From CAUTUX01 sp963542015 (GTDB lineage: Bacteria > Bacillota > Clostridia > Christensenellales > CAG-917), in assembly GCA_963542015.1 (NCBI GenBank), contig CAUTUX010000002.1:1-64000 (forward strand): 64,000 nt of DNA. Direction: 5' to 3'. Positions 35,512-44,272 of this stretch are shown in pieces (the first letter of the stretch is position 1; the number at the start of each line of letters is the position of its first letter). A program made the translations under genes and the position numbers. The notes below the pieces were generated by a model, which saw nothing but the letters and a program-made list of their open reading frames with translations, was not told the DNA's origin and searched no databases.

Positions 35512-37715
35512 TTTTCTTCGCCCCCTTCCTGTTTGGTTTCAGTTGCCTCGTCATTTGTAATTATACTTTCATCTTTTTTAACTTCTTGTTGTCCGCTTTC
35601 TGTATCTTTCTGCTCTTTCGCTTTTTCTTCTTTAGCCTTTGCTTTTCTTTCTTGCATCTTACCTATGCCTTCAATCATTTTTCCTTCCATTGCTGACATA
35701 TAACAAGCAAGGAATGTAGCAAATACTGCTATTAACAAAAATACCATTAACATTTCTCTTGCTATTAAAATCGGATACATTTTAGGGAACAACTCATTTT
35801 CTATTTTAAGCTGATTAATTGCATCTAAATTGTTAAATTGGCTTTGTTTAGCTACCATTGCACCAGCTCCAAGTTTATCCCCAGCGAGGAAAGATGCGTT
35901 TGGTATAAGTGTTGACCCTACTAAAGCTCCTCTTAAACCACCTTCTTCCAATGCAGAGTCTCTCTGTGCATATAATTTTTGTTCTGCTTTTTCAAAATCA
36001 GAACCATCTTTATCAACATAATATTCATACAATGGCTTCAATACTGGTGAACGATATGAATAAATACCACCTAATAATTTCTCAATTGTTTTTTCAACAT
36101 TTAAGAATTTTCCATTTTTCATTTCTTCTAAGTTATAGAACTCTATTGGTAACTTACCTTTTACTAATCCAACAACTGTATTTATAAGACTTGGGTCAAC
36201 TCCTGTTATCTTTATTACATTTGCTATTAAACCATTAACTATTTCACCCAACTGTTTAACGGTCATTGTCTCATCAAGGAATATATCTGTCGCCCACTTC
36301 CCAGAAGCATCTTCCATTACAAGGTGCAACTGTGGAAATTCATTACCTGGATTGTTTGGATTGATTTCTTTTTTGATTGTAATCTTTACTTCCATCAAAT
36401 CCAATTTCTCAAATATTGGTTTTACTTTTTCCTTTAAATTAAATCCAAATAATGTTGGTAAATGATCGAGCAAATCTCCAAATTTTATTCCCTCATTGAG
36501 CAATCTTTTAATTTCTGATATGTTGCCTGTTTTCAACAAGTCTTCCAACTGCCCCAATGCTTTTAACTGAGCAATGCTTGAAGTTAATGTTCCAACAATC
36601 TTATCAAGCTTTTCGTTAGTTAATCCAAATTTTTCTTTATTGTGTATTGTTTCTCTTTCATATACATCAAGCATTCCTTTAGCGATATAATCTGCCTTTC
36701 TTCTCTCTTCTGCAAGAGTCAGCATGTCTTCATAGTTTACCGTATGGCTACTCTTCTCAAGCTCTGCAACAGCATAATAATAGTCATATAATACATTTAA
36801 TGCTGTTTCTACACTGTACACATATCCATCGCCTAATTCTCCATTTGTATTGTATAGTGCATATCCATATTTGCCATTCTTCCATTGTGGAACATATGAC
36901 TTTCTAAAATATCTATATTGGTCTCCGTCTTGTATGATGGTTACATCTTTTTCAATAAATGTTTTTTTCTCCCATTCACTTCCGTTATATACTTCTGCAT
37001 CAAATTTAAGATATCCTGTATTTTCAACCAGCTTGCCTTTTTTATATTTTGCACCAGTTGGCTTCACTCTAATTAATTCATCATCACGTTTGTTTTCACC
37101 TATTGCTGGCTCAAGTTTCCCATTCTTATCATAGTCAATTCCAAAATCGAAATATGTTAATGGCTGATTTGCAAATGAACCTGTTGTATTACCATAAAAC
37201 TCAACATTTCTTTGTATGTGATATGTTCTTAAAAAAGTTTCTATTTTATTTGCAAATTGACTTGAATATGTGTTGTATCCACCCGTCCTTGGTCTTGTAT
37301 AGCCGAGCATCTTTTCATAATTCTGAATATTTACACCTTTAGGGGCACTTTCTTGTATCTTTGTTATTTTACTTCTATATGCACCATCAATAGATACAAG
37401 AGGAATCAACATAACAACAAGAGTAACTGCTGTCATTGAAAGCATTTTTATTCTTACATTTTTTACCGTTATGGCTATTGCAATATGAGAACTCACAATT
37501 ATTACAAAAAGTCCCAATGCTATCCATATTGGATAATAATATGCTTTCCCCAATACTGGAAGTTTACCCATCTTAGGCACTTGTGTTGTGAATGCATTAA
37601 CTCCAACTACATCTTTAGCAGCAAGAACAATGACCGCTAGAAAAAAAAGCGGAACTCCTAAAAAATATATTAAATATTTAATAAGCTTGATAATCTCAAT
37701 CTTCCTATCACTCAT
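35508..37715 (-). CDS. membrane protein, large extracytoplasmic domain (B)
   Basis: First gene of the operon, 735 residues from the ATG at 37715, which follows the strong site GGGGGG; an upstream in-frame TTG at 37772 is less likely. Three membrane segments within the first 110 residues, a soluble extracytoplasmic domain of about 550 residues with a helical middle part, one membrane segment near residue 670, and a charged cytoplasmic tail (many Lys and Glu) that could pair with the Asn/Glu-rich N-terminus of the next protein. Related in layout to the following gene but not obviously in sequence. Not recognised. Confidence 0.75.
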   Translation of the reverse strand: MSDRKIEIIKLIKYLIYFLGVPLFFLAVIVLAAKDVVGVNAFTTQVPKMGKLPVLGKAYYYPIWIALGLFVIIVSSHIAIAITVKNVRIKMLSMTAVTLVVMLIPLVSIDGAYRSKITKIQESAPKGVNIQNYEKMLGYTRPRTGGYNTYSSQFANKIETFLRTYHIQRNVEFYGNTTGSFANQPLTYFDFGIDYDKNGKLEPAIGENKRDDELIRVKPTGAKYKKGKLVENTGYLKFDAEVYNGSEWEKKTFIEKDVTIIQDGDQYRYFRKSYVPQWKNGKYGYALYNTNGELGDGYVYSVETALNVLYDYYYAVAELEKSSHTVNYEDMLTLAEERRKADYIAKGMLDVYERETIHNKEKFGLTNEKLDKIVGTLTSSIAQLKALGQLEDLLKTGNISEIKRLLNEGIKFGDLLDHLPTLFGFNLKEKVKPIFEKLDLMEVKITIKKEINPNNPGNEFPQLHLVMEDASGKWATDIFLDETMTVKQLGEIVNGLIANVIKITGVDPSLINTVVGLVKGKLPIEFYNLEEMKNGKFLNVEKTIEKLLGGIYSYRSPVLKPLYEYYVDKDGSDFEKAEQKLYAQRDSALEEGGLRGALVGSTLIPNASFLAGDKLGAGAMVAKQSQFNNLDAINQLKIENELFPKMYPILIAREMLMVFLLIAVFATFLACYMSAMEGKMIEGIGKMQERKAKAKEEKAKEQKDTESGQQEVKKDESIITNDEATETKQEGGEEK

Positions 37716-37787
37716 GAAACGCCCCCCAGCTATGAAGTTGCCTAAATACGACAACCAAAAATTTCCTTTCAAAGTGTATATATAAAT

Positions 37788-37817
37788 ATATTACAATAAC
37801 CACCCTGAATGTGTAAA
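37788..37817 (-). promoter_or_regulatory. promoter of the three-gene surface operon
   Basis: Minus strand: -35 TTTACA (37817-37812), 18-bp spacer, -10 TAATAT (37793-37788). About 70 nt of leader to the ATG at 37715. It diverges from the hsp20 promoter; the two -35 boxes are about 35 bp apart. Confidence 0.55.
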
Positions 37818-37851
37818 TATCAAATTTTCTTAAAAAGTTTTATAAAATCTG

Positions 37852-37879
37852 TTGACATCTATACTCATGGTGCTATTAT
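37852..37879 (+). promoter_or_regulatory. hsp20 promoter
   Basis: -35 TTGACA (37852-37857), 16-bp spacer, -10 TATTAT (37874-37879). Directly followed by two CIRCE elements that would cover the start of transcription. Confidence 0.75.
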
Positions 37880-37883
37880 GTGT

Positions 37884-37910
37884 TTAGCAATTGCGTGCGT
37901 TGAGTGCTAA
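37884..37910 (+). promoter_or_regulatory. CIRCE operator 1 (HrcA site)
   Basis: TTAGCAATT-N9-GAGTGCTAA against the consensus TTAGCACTC-N9-GAGTGCTAA: right arm perfect, left arm 7 of 9. Lies at the transcription start of hsp20. Confidence 0.85.
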
Positions 37911-37933
37911 CACTCAATGAAATAGATTGCTAA
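37907..37933 (+). promoter_or_regulatory. CIRCE operator 2, overlapping operator 1
   Basis: CTAACACTC-N9-GATTGCTAA: left arm 7 of 9, right arm 8 of 9 to consensus. It shares four bases (CTAA, 37907-37910) with operator 1, so two HrcA sites are shifted by 23 bp, about two helical turns. Confidence 0.7.
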
Positions 37934-37956
37934 AAATAAAACTTAGGAGGTACGAT

Positions 37957-38286
37957 ATGTACAATTTTTTACAACCATTTGATTTTGGAAGAAATTTCTT
38001 CGGGGACTTTGACAGTGACATGTCAAATAGAGATAGGATGCTAGAGGAAGAAAAAGCCTATACTATAACCATAACAATCCCTGGCTTTAACAAGGATGAA
38101 ATAGAATTATATGTTGAAGATGGCGTTTTAAAGCTTAATGCTGAAAATAAAGATCGCAAATACACTAGGTCTTATGCTTTACCAGACATCTCAGATGAAG
38201 AGATCTCTGCAAAACTTGAAAACGGCATTCTAATCGTGTCGATCCCAAAAAGAGAACCTGTCAAAAAACTAATTAAAATTGACTAA
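37957..38286 (+). CDS. small heat shock protein, Hsp20 family
   Basis: ATP-independent holdase that keeps unfolding proteins soluble. The 109-residue protein has a short aromatic N-terminal region, an alpha-crystallin domain from about residue 25 to 98 (K-A-Y-T-I-T-I-T-I-P-G-F-N-K-D-E-I, then A-K-L-E-N-G-I-L-I-V-S-I-P-K) and a C-terminal I-K-I motif of the I-x-I type that docks subunits. The ATG at 37957 is behind AGGAGG; an upstream in-frame start lies inside the operators and is rejected. Heat control by HrcA through two CIRCE sites is expected. Confidence 0.93.
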   Translation: MYNFLQPFDFGRNFFGDFDSDMSNRDRMLEEEKAYTITITIPGFNKDEIELYVEDGVLKLNAENKDRKYTRSYALPDISDEEISAKLENGILIVSIPKREPVKKLIKID

Positions 38287-38308
38287 TCTGAAAAACCGAT
38301 GATTTGAT

Positions 38309-38347
38309 TAAAAAAATACACCGTCGTAATGGCGGTGTATTTTTTTA
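38309..38347 (+). terminator. terminator after hsp20, bidirectional
   Basis: ATACACCG (38316-38323) pairs with CGGTGTAT (38333-38340), A7 before and T7 after. It ends hsp20 and, in the other direction, the DUF4234-like gene that stops at 38357. Confidence 0.9.
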
Positions 38348-38356
38348 CCTATTTAT

Positions 38357-38779
38357 TTATTGATTTGAACTGTTATATGCCTTATTTATCTGATTCCACA
38401 AAGCATATCTTTTAAAGTAATTTACAATTGTCCAAATGTATAGAGTAAATACTCCAAAGAAAACTGATAAAATCCAAGATGTTGCTGTGAGTTTTGGCTT
38501 TTCTCCATTCCTTCTTGATTTTTCTTCAAGACGCTTTATCATCTTATATTTATATATAAGCCAATATAGCCAACCAAAACCGACTAAGTCCAGCAACAAA
38601 CTTATGAGAAAAGCTGTTAGTGGATTCTTTGTTTCTTTGCCATCATCAGCACACGTAATGTTGATTTCTTTTGCAAGCTGAAATGCCTGAACAATGTTAT
38701 AAATCCCTAATGTCAAAATGCTGAACAAAAAGGATAAGGCACCAGATCTGCGTTCTTTTAATGATATTTTTTTATCCAT
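38357..38779 (-). CDS. DUF4234-like membrane protein
   Basis: A 140-residue protein with three or four membrane segments. The F-L-F-S-I-L-T-L-G-I-Y-N-I-V-Q-A-F segment and the later F-F-G-V-F-T-L-Y-I-W-T-I-V-N-Y-F are a repeated hydrophobic block typical of the DUF4234 group, whose function is unknown. The ATG at 38779 has GGAGGT; the open frame continues upstream through the poly-G promoter, which is not coding. Expression is likely to vary with the length of the G9 tract in its promoter (38802-38831). Confidence 0.75.
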   Translation of the reverse strand: MDKKISLKERRSGALSFLFSILTLGIYNIVQAFQLAKEINITCADDGKETKNPLTAFLISLLLDLVGFGWLYWLIYKYKMIKRLEEKSRRNGEKPKLTATSWILSVFFGVFTLYIWTIVNYFKRYALWNQINKAYNSSNQ

Positions 38780-38801
38780 TTTTACCTCCGTTGATGTTTT
38801 A

Positions 38802-38831
38802 ATGATACCCCCCCCCATTTTTCGATGTCAA
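38802..38831 (-). promoter_or_regulatory. promoter with G9 tract in the spacer
   Basis: Minus strand: -35 TTGACA (38831-38826), 18-bp spacer (38825-38808) ending in nine G, -10 TATCAT (38807-38802). The layout, including spacer length, G count and the position of the run right before the -10 box, equals that of the promoter at 1385-1414. Confidence 0.75.
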
Positions 38832-38898
38832 TATGATATTGCAAATTTTTTTATTTTTTTGGATTTCTTCTTATTTAAGAATTTTGCTTAATATTGCT

Positions 38899-41847
38899 CT
38901 AGGCATACTGCCAATTATAGTTTCTCTGAGAGTCAATTTTATATAAATAGAAGATAAAATCTGCATGCCCAGCAGCATCTGGCATCTTTTCTGCAACAAG
39001 TTTTGTAAGCTTATCTTTACCAGCAACTTGTGATAAATTAACAAACATTTTTCTCATATTTGCTAATTCTCCAGAGTCTTCATTTAAATACGAATAATTT
39101 TCTCCGCCACCAAAAAATGCAATGCCTCCGTGTATAAATTGCTTTTGTTTGATTTTATAAATAATATCGTTATATTTTTCTCTTTCGATTACAGCTTTAA
39201 TCATTCCTTGAAAATCAAGTCTAAGAAAACCTAATCCGCCACTCAATGAACCACTTATCTCAATTAAGGATGATGCATCTAATGTGCTTAAATCTACCCA
39301 ATTGTATATTTTGAGGTCACCTTTAATGTTCAGCTCCGCAGCATATGATGTCGCTGCTATATTTCGCCAAGATTTATCTGGTATGGCACCAAAATCATCG
39401 TCATCATTCCATAAGAGTTTTCCTGCAAAGTGAGCATCCATACCAATGGCAAACAGGCCAGATCCTCTCAATTCATTATTTTCTAGGGTAACTTCGGTAA
39501 CTACATAATGTTTTTTAAAATAATCGTCAATTGAGTTTTTATCACGATATAGATAGTCTGTTCCGTTATTTTTTTTGAATCTATATGTTTTAGGTAACAA
39601 ATTTCCTTTTGCTGATTTTTCTGTGCTGTCCGTCGCCCTTACTGCTCTATTGGAGCCTATTTTAATTAAAAATTCTCTTGCATTTGATATTACACTATTT
39701 ATTATCCCTACTTTTATTTTTTCTTTTTCAACATCAACTGATGACATTTCTGATTCTTCAACAACTGAATTAAATTCGGGATCTTGATTCAAGTCTCTAC
39801 CAAATATTCTTATACATGTTCTACCATTAGATACCCTGCTATTTAGGACATTAACATTATCACCCATAATTTCAAGCACTGTGCCTTTATTTTCGAGTTC
39901 TTTCTGACTAAACTTGTTGTTTTGTATCAAACTCTCATCTTTACACGCTTTCAACACTACATTTCTTAATTCAATGTTATCTTTGCGAACTAGGAAACAT
40001 ATATTATCTTGACCTCTTAACGATACTTTAAATAATCCATTCTTGACAGCCACAAAAGAAGGTGCTTCCCCAAACTTCGTCATTTTTCCTGTTGTTATTT
40101 TGTCTGCATTAATTTGGAATCCATTCCCATAAACACTGTTTGTAAATTCAAGTAAATATTGTATTTTAGGTCTAGATTCATGTATGTTTTTGTAATACTT
40201 CCAATCATAAGTTGTATACATATAATTGTTTAAATATTCCTCACCCTGAATGAATATGTCTTTCTGTATAGCAACCTTTTTATTTTTAGATTGTGCATGT
40301 GCTAATTCTTTTTCGTTATTGATATTTATTCCATGTGAAACATTTATTCTATATTCAGAACTTTCTACAAAAAAGAACTTTGTGTATTTCCAGTATGCTT
40401 TTAATATAAGCTCCTTTACTTCCTCATCTGCCGCTATTTTTGTTATGACATTTTTTTCGTTATTAAAGTTGCCCGTCTTATTTTGATATTCGATTTCTTT
40501 GCTGTCACATTCATCATATTTATTATCTAATGTTACGATTTCTGCTTTATGGCTAAAATCTACTTCTTCCATTTGTGTGTTATAAACCTTATCCATATAA
40601 GTGCGAGTCTTTTCTTTGCCATAACTCATCGACTCGGTTTTGTAATATAGTGTACTGATATTTTCTATTGGTTTTATGATTGCTTCTGTTGTTTTTTCAA
40701 TCCCATTGATCTTGTATCTTGCCACTATCTTCTTTTCTTTATCTCCCAAAGTAACATCGATAGTTTCTCCTTTTATCCACTCGCTATCAATATTGAATTC
40801 AACATCTGAAATCTCTGCATTACTGTGGAGATAATATTTCATCGTTGTTTCTTTCTTGTGATATATAACATCTCCGTTCTGTACTCCTGTTGCTATTGTT
40901 GCTTCCGCAATAATATCTTTATATTTATATTTGTTCTTTTTAACTTTTAGTTCTGTTGTTGAATCTGGTTCTACGATATGTTGAGTATTGCTTATCGATT
41001 CAATAATTTTCCCATTCTCTATTTCTGCCCCTGTTGCATTTTCAACATATACTTCCTTTGTCTTTCCTTCAATTCTTCTAACTGCTCCACTATTACTAAG
41101 TCCAGTAACAACGCACTCTCCAGATTCATTAACTACTTCTACATCCATAGTTTGTGTTTTGTTCCCTACCCTTGCTGTAACCTTTGTTGTTCCTGAAAAA
41201 TGTGTATATGCTTCCCCACTGTACTTATCAATTTCTAACACATTAGGATTCGTTGATTCCCATATTGTTGCGAGATGATTAAATGCTGCTGGAGCTATCC
41301 TGGTTATAAACTGATACGGTTTGTTCCTCAGATTGATTTTGAACTTTGTATTTTCTACTGGACTAATTTCATTTTCTTCTGGTGTAAAATTCTTATTATC
41401 GTATGTATCATACAATCTCTGTTCGATTTTAAATGTTTTAGACTGTATTACTCTCATTATCATTGAAGCTGTATATCCCCCTTCCTTTGTCATACAGCTA
41501 ATTTTAACTTTTCCTGTTCCTCTAAACTCAATACTATATCCACCCTGCATCTTTTTAACGGTCGCTTCAACCTTGTTTTTAGGATCAAGATTTTCTATCT
41601 CGACATCTATATTTTTATTCTTTGCATTCGCTGGAATAACATTAACAAACATTTTAAATTCTTTCTGTTGGTCTGTATCAAATATCCTGTTTTCTTTAAG
41701 ATCTTTATTTTTCCCCTCAGTATTATGTAAGGCAATTCCTCTGACTGGAATCTGAACTGTATTGCCAATTGCTTTTGAAACTCCAAATAATAAAAGGATT
41801 AATAATATTGGGATTATAAAAATAAAAGCTATTATCTTATTCCGCAT
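38899..41847 (-). CDS. membrane-anchored surface protein, Ig-like and beta-helix
   Basis: A 982-residue exported protein with an N-terminal signal anchor (about residues 4-28, no lipobox). A Big2-type Ig-like domain lies around residues 180-260 (W-E-S-T-N-P-N-V-L-E-I-D, then G-T-T-K-V-T-A-R-V). From about residue 590 onward there are right-handed beta-helix turns with repeating motifs such as I-E-L-R-N-V-V-L, L-N-S-R-V-S-N-G, I-N-S-V-I-S-N-A and L-E-N-N-E-L-R-G-S-G. Beta-helices are common in polysaccharide-binding or -cleaving proteins, but no catalytic residues can be named. It overlaps the ABC permease gene by 11 bp and is the last gene of the operon. Confidence 0.75.
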   Translation of the reverse strand: MRNKIIAFIFIIPILLILLLFGVSKAIGNTVQIPVRGIALHNTEGKNKDLKENRIFDTDQQKEFKMFVNVIPANAKNKNIDVEIENLDPKNKVEATVKKMQGGYSIEFRGTGKVKISCMTKEGGYTASMIMRVIQSKTFKIEQRLYDTYDNKNFTPEENEISPVENTKFKINLRNKPYQFITRIAPAAFNHLATIWESTNPNVLEIDKYSGEAYTHFSGTTKVTARVGNKTQTMDVEVVNESGECVVTGLSNSGAVRRIEGKTKEVYVENATGAEIENGKIIESISNTQHIVEPDSTTELKVKKNKYKYKDIIAEATIATGVQNGDVIYHKKETTMKYYLHSNAEISDVEFNIDSEWIKGETIDVTLGDKEKKIVARYKINGIEKTTEAIIKPIENISTLYYKTESMSYGKEKTRTYMDKVYNTQMEEVDFSHKAEIVTLDNKYDECDSKEIEYQNKTGNFNNEKNVITKIAADEEVKELILKAYWKYTKFFFVESSEYRINVSHGININNEKELAHAQSKNKKVAIQKDIFIQGEEYLNNYMYTTYDWKYYKNIHESRPKIQYLLEFTNSVYGNGFQINADKITTGKMTKFGEAPSFVAVKNGLFKVSLRGQDNICFLVRKDNIELRNVVLKACKDESLIQNNKFSQKELENKGTVLEIMGDNVNVLNSRVSNGRTCIRIFGRDLNQDPEFNSVVEESEMSSVDVEKEKIKVGIINSVISNAREFLIKIGSNRAVRATDSTEKSAKGNLLPKTYRFKKNNGTDYLYRDKNSIDDYFKKHYVVTEVTLENNELRGSGLFAIGMDAHFAGKLLWNDDDDFGAIPDKSWRNIAATSYAAELNIKGDLKIYNWVDLSTLDASSLIEISGSLSGGLGFLRLDFQGMIKAVIEREKYNDIIYKIKQKQFIHGGIAFFGGGENYSYLNEDSGELANMRKMFVNLSQVAGKDKLTKLVAEKMPDAAGHADFIFYLYKIDSQRNYNWQYA

Positions 41848-43525
41848 ATTTTCCCTTTTCCATCTTTGCTACATTCTTCTCTATATTTATGTCGATCTTC
41901 TTTAAGCTAACAAAGAAATATGTCACTACTGCAAGTGCAACTATTAGAGTTACTAAAAAAATAAAAATATAACTAAATGCATCTCCTGTTTTCTTTCCCT
42001 TAATATATGTATAAAAAGCATTTACCGCTATTGGTACAACTGCGGTAACGATTCCCAATATTGACCAAATTAATGCAGTCTTTATTTCTGAGCTTGTCAT
42101 GTTTTCGCCAACAATCTTTTGTGGTCTATCAAAATCCATTTTGATTGCCGCTATTATTTGGCTTTCTGCAAGTACCTCGCAGACCAGCAATACGAATATT
42201 CCCTGTTGCCAGCTTAGTAGCTTTGTGCTTATTAAAATAATATCCGTGAGTAGAACTGATATTGCGGATATAATTGTGCAGAACGCTGTTTTTGCCAGTA
42301 CGATATCTCTATTGCGACATGGTATAGTTCTCATAAACTGCCATATATCATAATCCCTAGAAAAGGCTGTACCAGCAAATGAATTTACTAAAGCAAGAAA
42401 TAGTATTATGCTTCCAACCGCAAGTGCAATACTTGCATCAAAAAACAACAAACTCATAAGTGTATCTTTCAACATTTTAAAAATCATGTACACAAACAAT
42501 GGCAACAAAACAAGAACTCCAAAATATGACTTTGCATATGCATTGTTCCTCAAAACTGTCAGTGCCTCTTTTTTTAATAAAGATGCAATTACATTTTTTT
42601 CTTTTGCTATTTTTAAAACATCTTCATGGTCTATATTTTTTTGTACTCTCAAATTGATCGCTATATCATACAACAAATAAGTCGTCCCTATACTAGATAC
42701 TCCACAAAGTATAATGGCTACAACAATGTATAAGTAGTCAAAGCGTATAACCCCTCCAAATGAAACTGATGCCAACATACTTGCAGGTACAAGCCTTTTT
42801 GCGGTATAAAGTATTTTTGCGACATTATCTTGATCTAAAAACAAATGCTGTATTTCACCAGTTATTAGTAAAGTTTTTAATTTATCCAATACTAATCCGT
42901 AGAAGTAAAAAACTACTCCCATGGTTACAATTGCCACAATTAACATTAACAAATATTTTTGTCCCAAATATTTCTTTAATATAAACAGTGGTGCTGAGAT
43001 AAGAGATGAAATGAACACTGTCATCAAAGGCATAACTAAAATTGATAATATTGTTCCTCCCACAAGCGATACCAATCCAGGCTGTTTTCCATATACTATT
43101 CCAAGGACTATGCTTTGTGGAATTATAAATAAAGCCAATTTTAGAAACTGCCTAATATATAAAATTATCAATTCTGCAACAATGTATTCTAATTTCGATA
43201 TTGGCAATGAGCGTATTTTCTCAATATCGTTGTTTCTGAAGAGTCTAACGTAAAGATACTTTGAACACGTGTATACTTCTATTACAAAAACTGTGATAAA
43301 CAAAAATGACTGCAACTCAAATAAACGATGTCTTTCGGTAGTCCCTTGTAAATAGACTTGTGAATATGATTTTGCAAACACATATATTGCTAGGTTTAAA
43401 ACAATACCAATTGTGATATAAATTAACCATTTAAATATGCTACTAAATATTTCGCTTTTATCTTGATATTTAAGGTTACTTTTATTCCTTAAAAATTGTT
43501 TTTTCAATAGGGCAAAGAGTTTCAT
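41837..43525 (-). CDS. ABC-2-type transporter permease
   Basis: A 562-residue membrane protein with about twelve hydrophobic segments in two halves, as in large ABC exporter permeases of Bacillota. The R-D-Y-D-I-W-Q-F-M-R-T-I-P-C segment between halves is typical of that group, and a related R-S-L-P-I-S sits in the first half. Overlaps the ATPase gene by 4 bp and the beta-helix protein gene by 11 bp, so it is tightly coupled to both. Substrate unknown; the neighbours suggest an envelope polymer, lipid or peptide. Confidence 0.85.
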   Translation of the reverse strand: MKLFALLKKQFLRNKSNLKYQDKSEIFSSIFKWLIYITIGIVLNLAIYVFAKSYSQVYLQGTTERHRLFELQSFLFITVFVIEVYTCSKYLYVRLFRNNDIEKIRSLPISKLEYIVAELIILYIRQFLKLALFIIPQSIVLGIVYGKQPGLVSLVGGTILSILVMPLMTVFISSLISAPLFILKKYLGQKYLLMLIVAIVTMGVVFYFYGLVLDKLKTLLITGEIQHLFLDQDNVAKILYTAKRLVPASMLASVSFGGVIRFDYLYIVVAIILCGVSSIGTTYLLYDIAINLRVQKNIDHEDVLKIAKEKNVIASLLKKEALTVLRNNAYAKSYFGVLVLLPLFVYMIFKMLKDTLMSLLFFDASIALAVGSIILFLALVNSFAGTAFSRDYDIWQFMRTIPCRNRDIVLAKTAFCTIISAISVLLTDIILISTKLLSWQQGIFVLLVCEVLAESQIIAAIKMDFDRPQKIVGENMTSSEIKTALIWSILGIVTAVVPIAVNAFYTYIKGKKTGDAFSYIFIFLVTLIVALAVVTYFFVSLKKIDINIEKNVAKMEKGKYAE

Positions 43526-44265
43526 TGCTTAAGCATCTGCTCCAATTCTTCCGCCTTGATTGTTCTTCCTTTATTATCAAGAATCGTCTGAATTTTATTT
43601 TCTTTTAAAACAATAACTTTATCCGCAATCTCAGCAACCAAATCCATACTGTGCGACGAAAAAAACACCAGTGCTGTTTTTGATTCTTCCACCATTGTAT
43701 CTACAAGTATTTTTGTCGACTCAACATCTAGTCCCACTGTCGGTTCATCAAGCACCCATAATTTCGGCATATGTATCAATGCCCCCATTATGCATAGTTT
43801 TTGTTTCATCCCATGAGAATATGTAGTTGCTATTTTGTTTAAATGCCCGCTTAAGTTAAATCTTTTACTCAGCTCAGATATTCTGTATTGTCTTTCTTCT
43901 TTCGGCACTTTATATATATCTGCAAGAAACTCTAAATATTCAAGTCCCGTCATATTTTGAAATATGTCATGAGTATCATTTATATATGCTAGTTGCTGTT
44001 TTGCCTTTATCGGATGTTTGGAAATATCTTCTCCATAAATTTCAATGCTTCCACTTGAAACAGAATATATCCCAACAATACACTTTATTAGTGTCGTCTT
44101 TCCAGCTCCATTTGATCCTATCAGCGCCACTACCTGCCCAGATTCCAACTCAAGGTTGATATCCTTCAGTGTTTCGTTTTTATGTCCGACATGTTTTTTA
44201 GATAAATTTTTTATTCTTAGTGCTATACCTTTCGGGTCAGCTGATGGCATGCAAGTTTCTTCCAT
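43522..44265 (-). CDS. ABC transporter ATP-binding protein
   Basis: A 247-residue ATPase with Walker A G-S-N-G-A-G-K-T-T, Q-loop, signature Y-S-H-G-M-K-Q-K, Walker B L-W-V-L-D-E-P-T-V-G-L-D and the switch His in F-F-S-S-H-S-M-D. It powers the permease encoded next. I chose the ATG at 44265: it lies 7 bp after the galE stop with AAGGA upstream. The open frame extends further into galE, but that start would add residues unlike the family. Confidence 0.92.
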   Translation of the reverse strand: MEETCMPSADPKGIALRIKNLSKKHVGHKNETLKDINLELESGQVVALIGSNGAGKTTLIKCIVGIYSVSSGSIEIYGEDISKHPIKAKQQLAYINDTHDIFQNMTGLEYLEFLADIYKVPKEERQYRISELSKRFNLSGHLNKIATTYSHGMKQKLCIMGALIHMPKLWVLDEPTVGLDVESTKILVDTMVEESKTALVFFSSHSMDLVAEIADKVIVLKENKIQTILDNKGRTIKAEELEQMLKQ

Positions 44266-44272
44266 GATTTCC

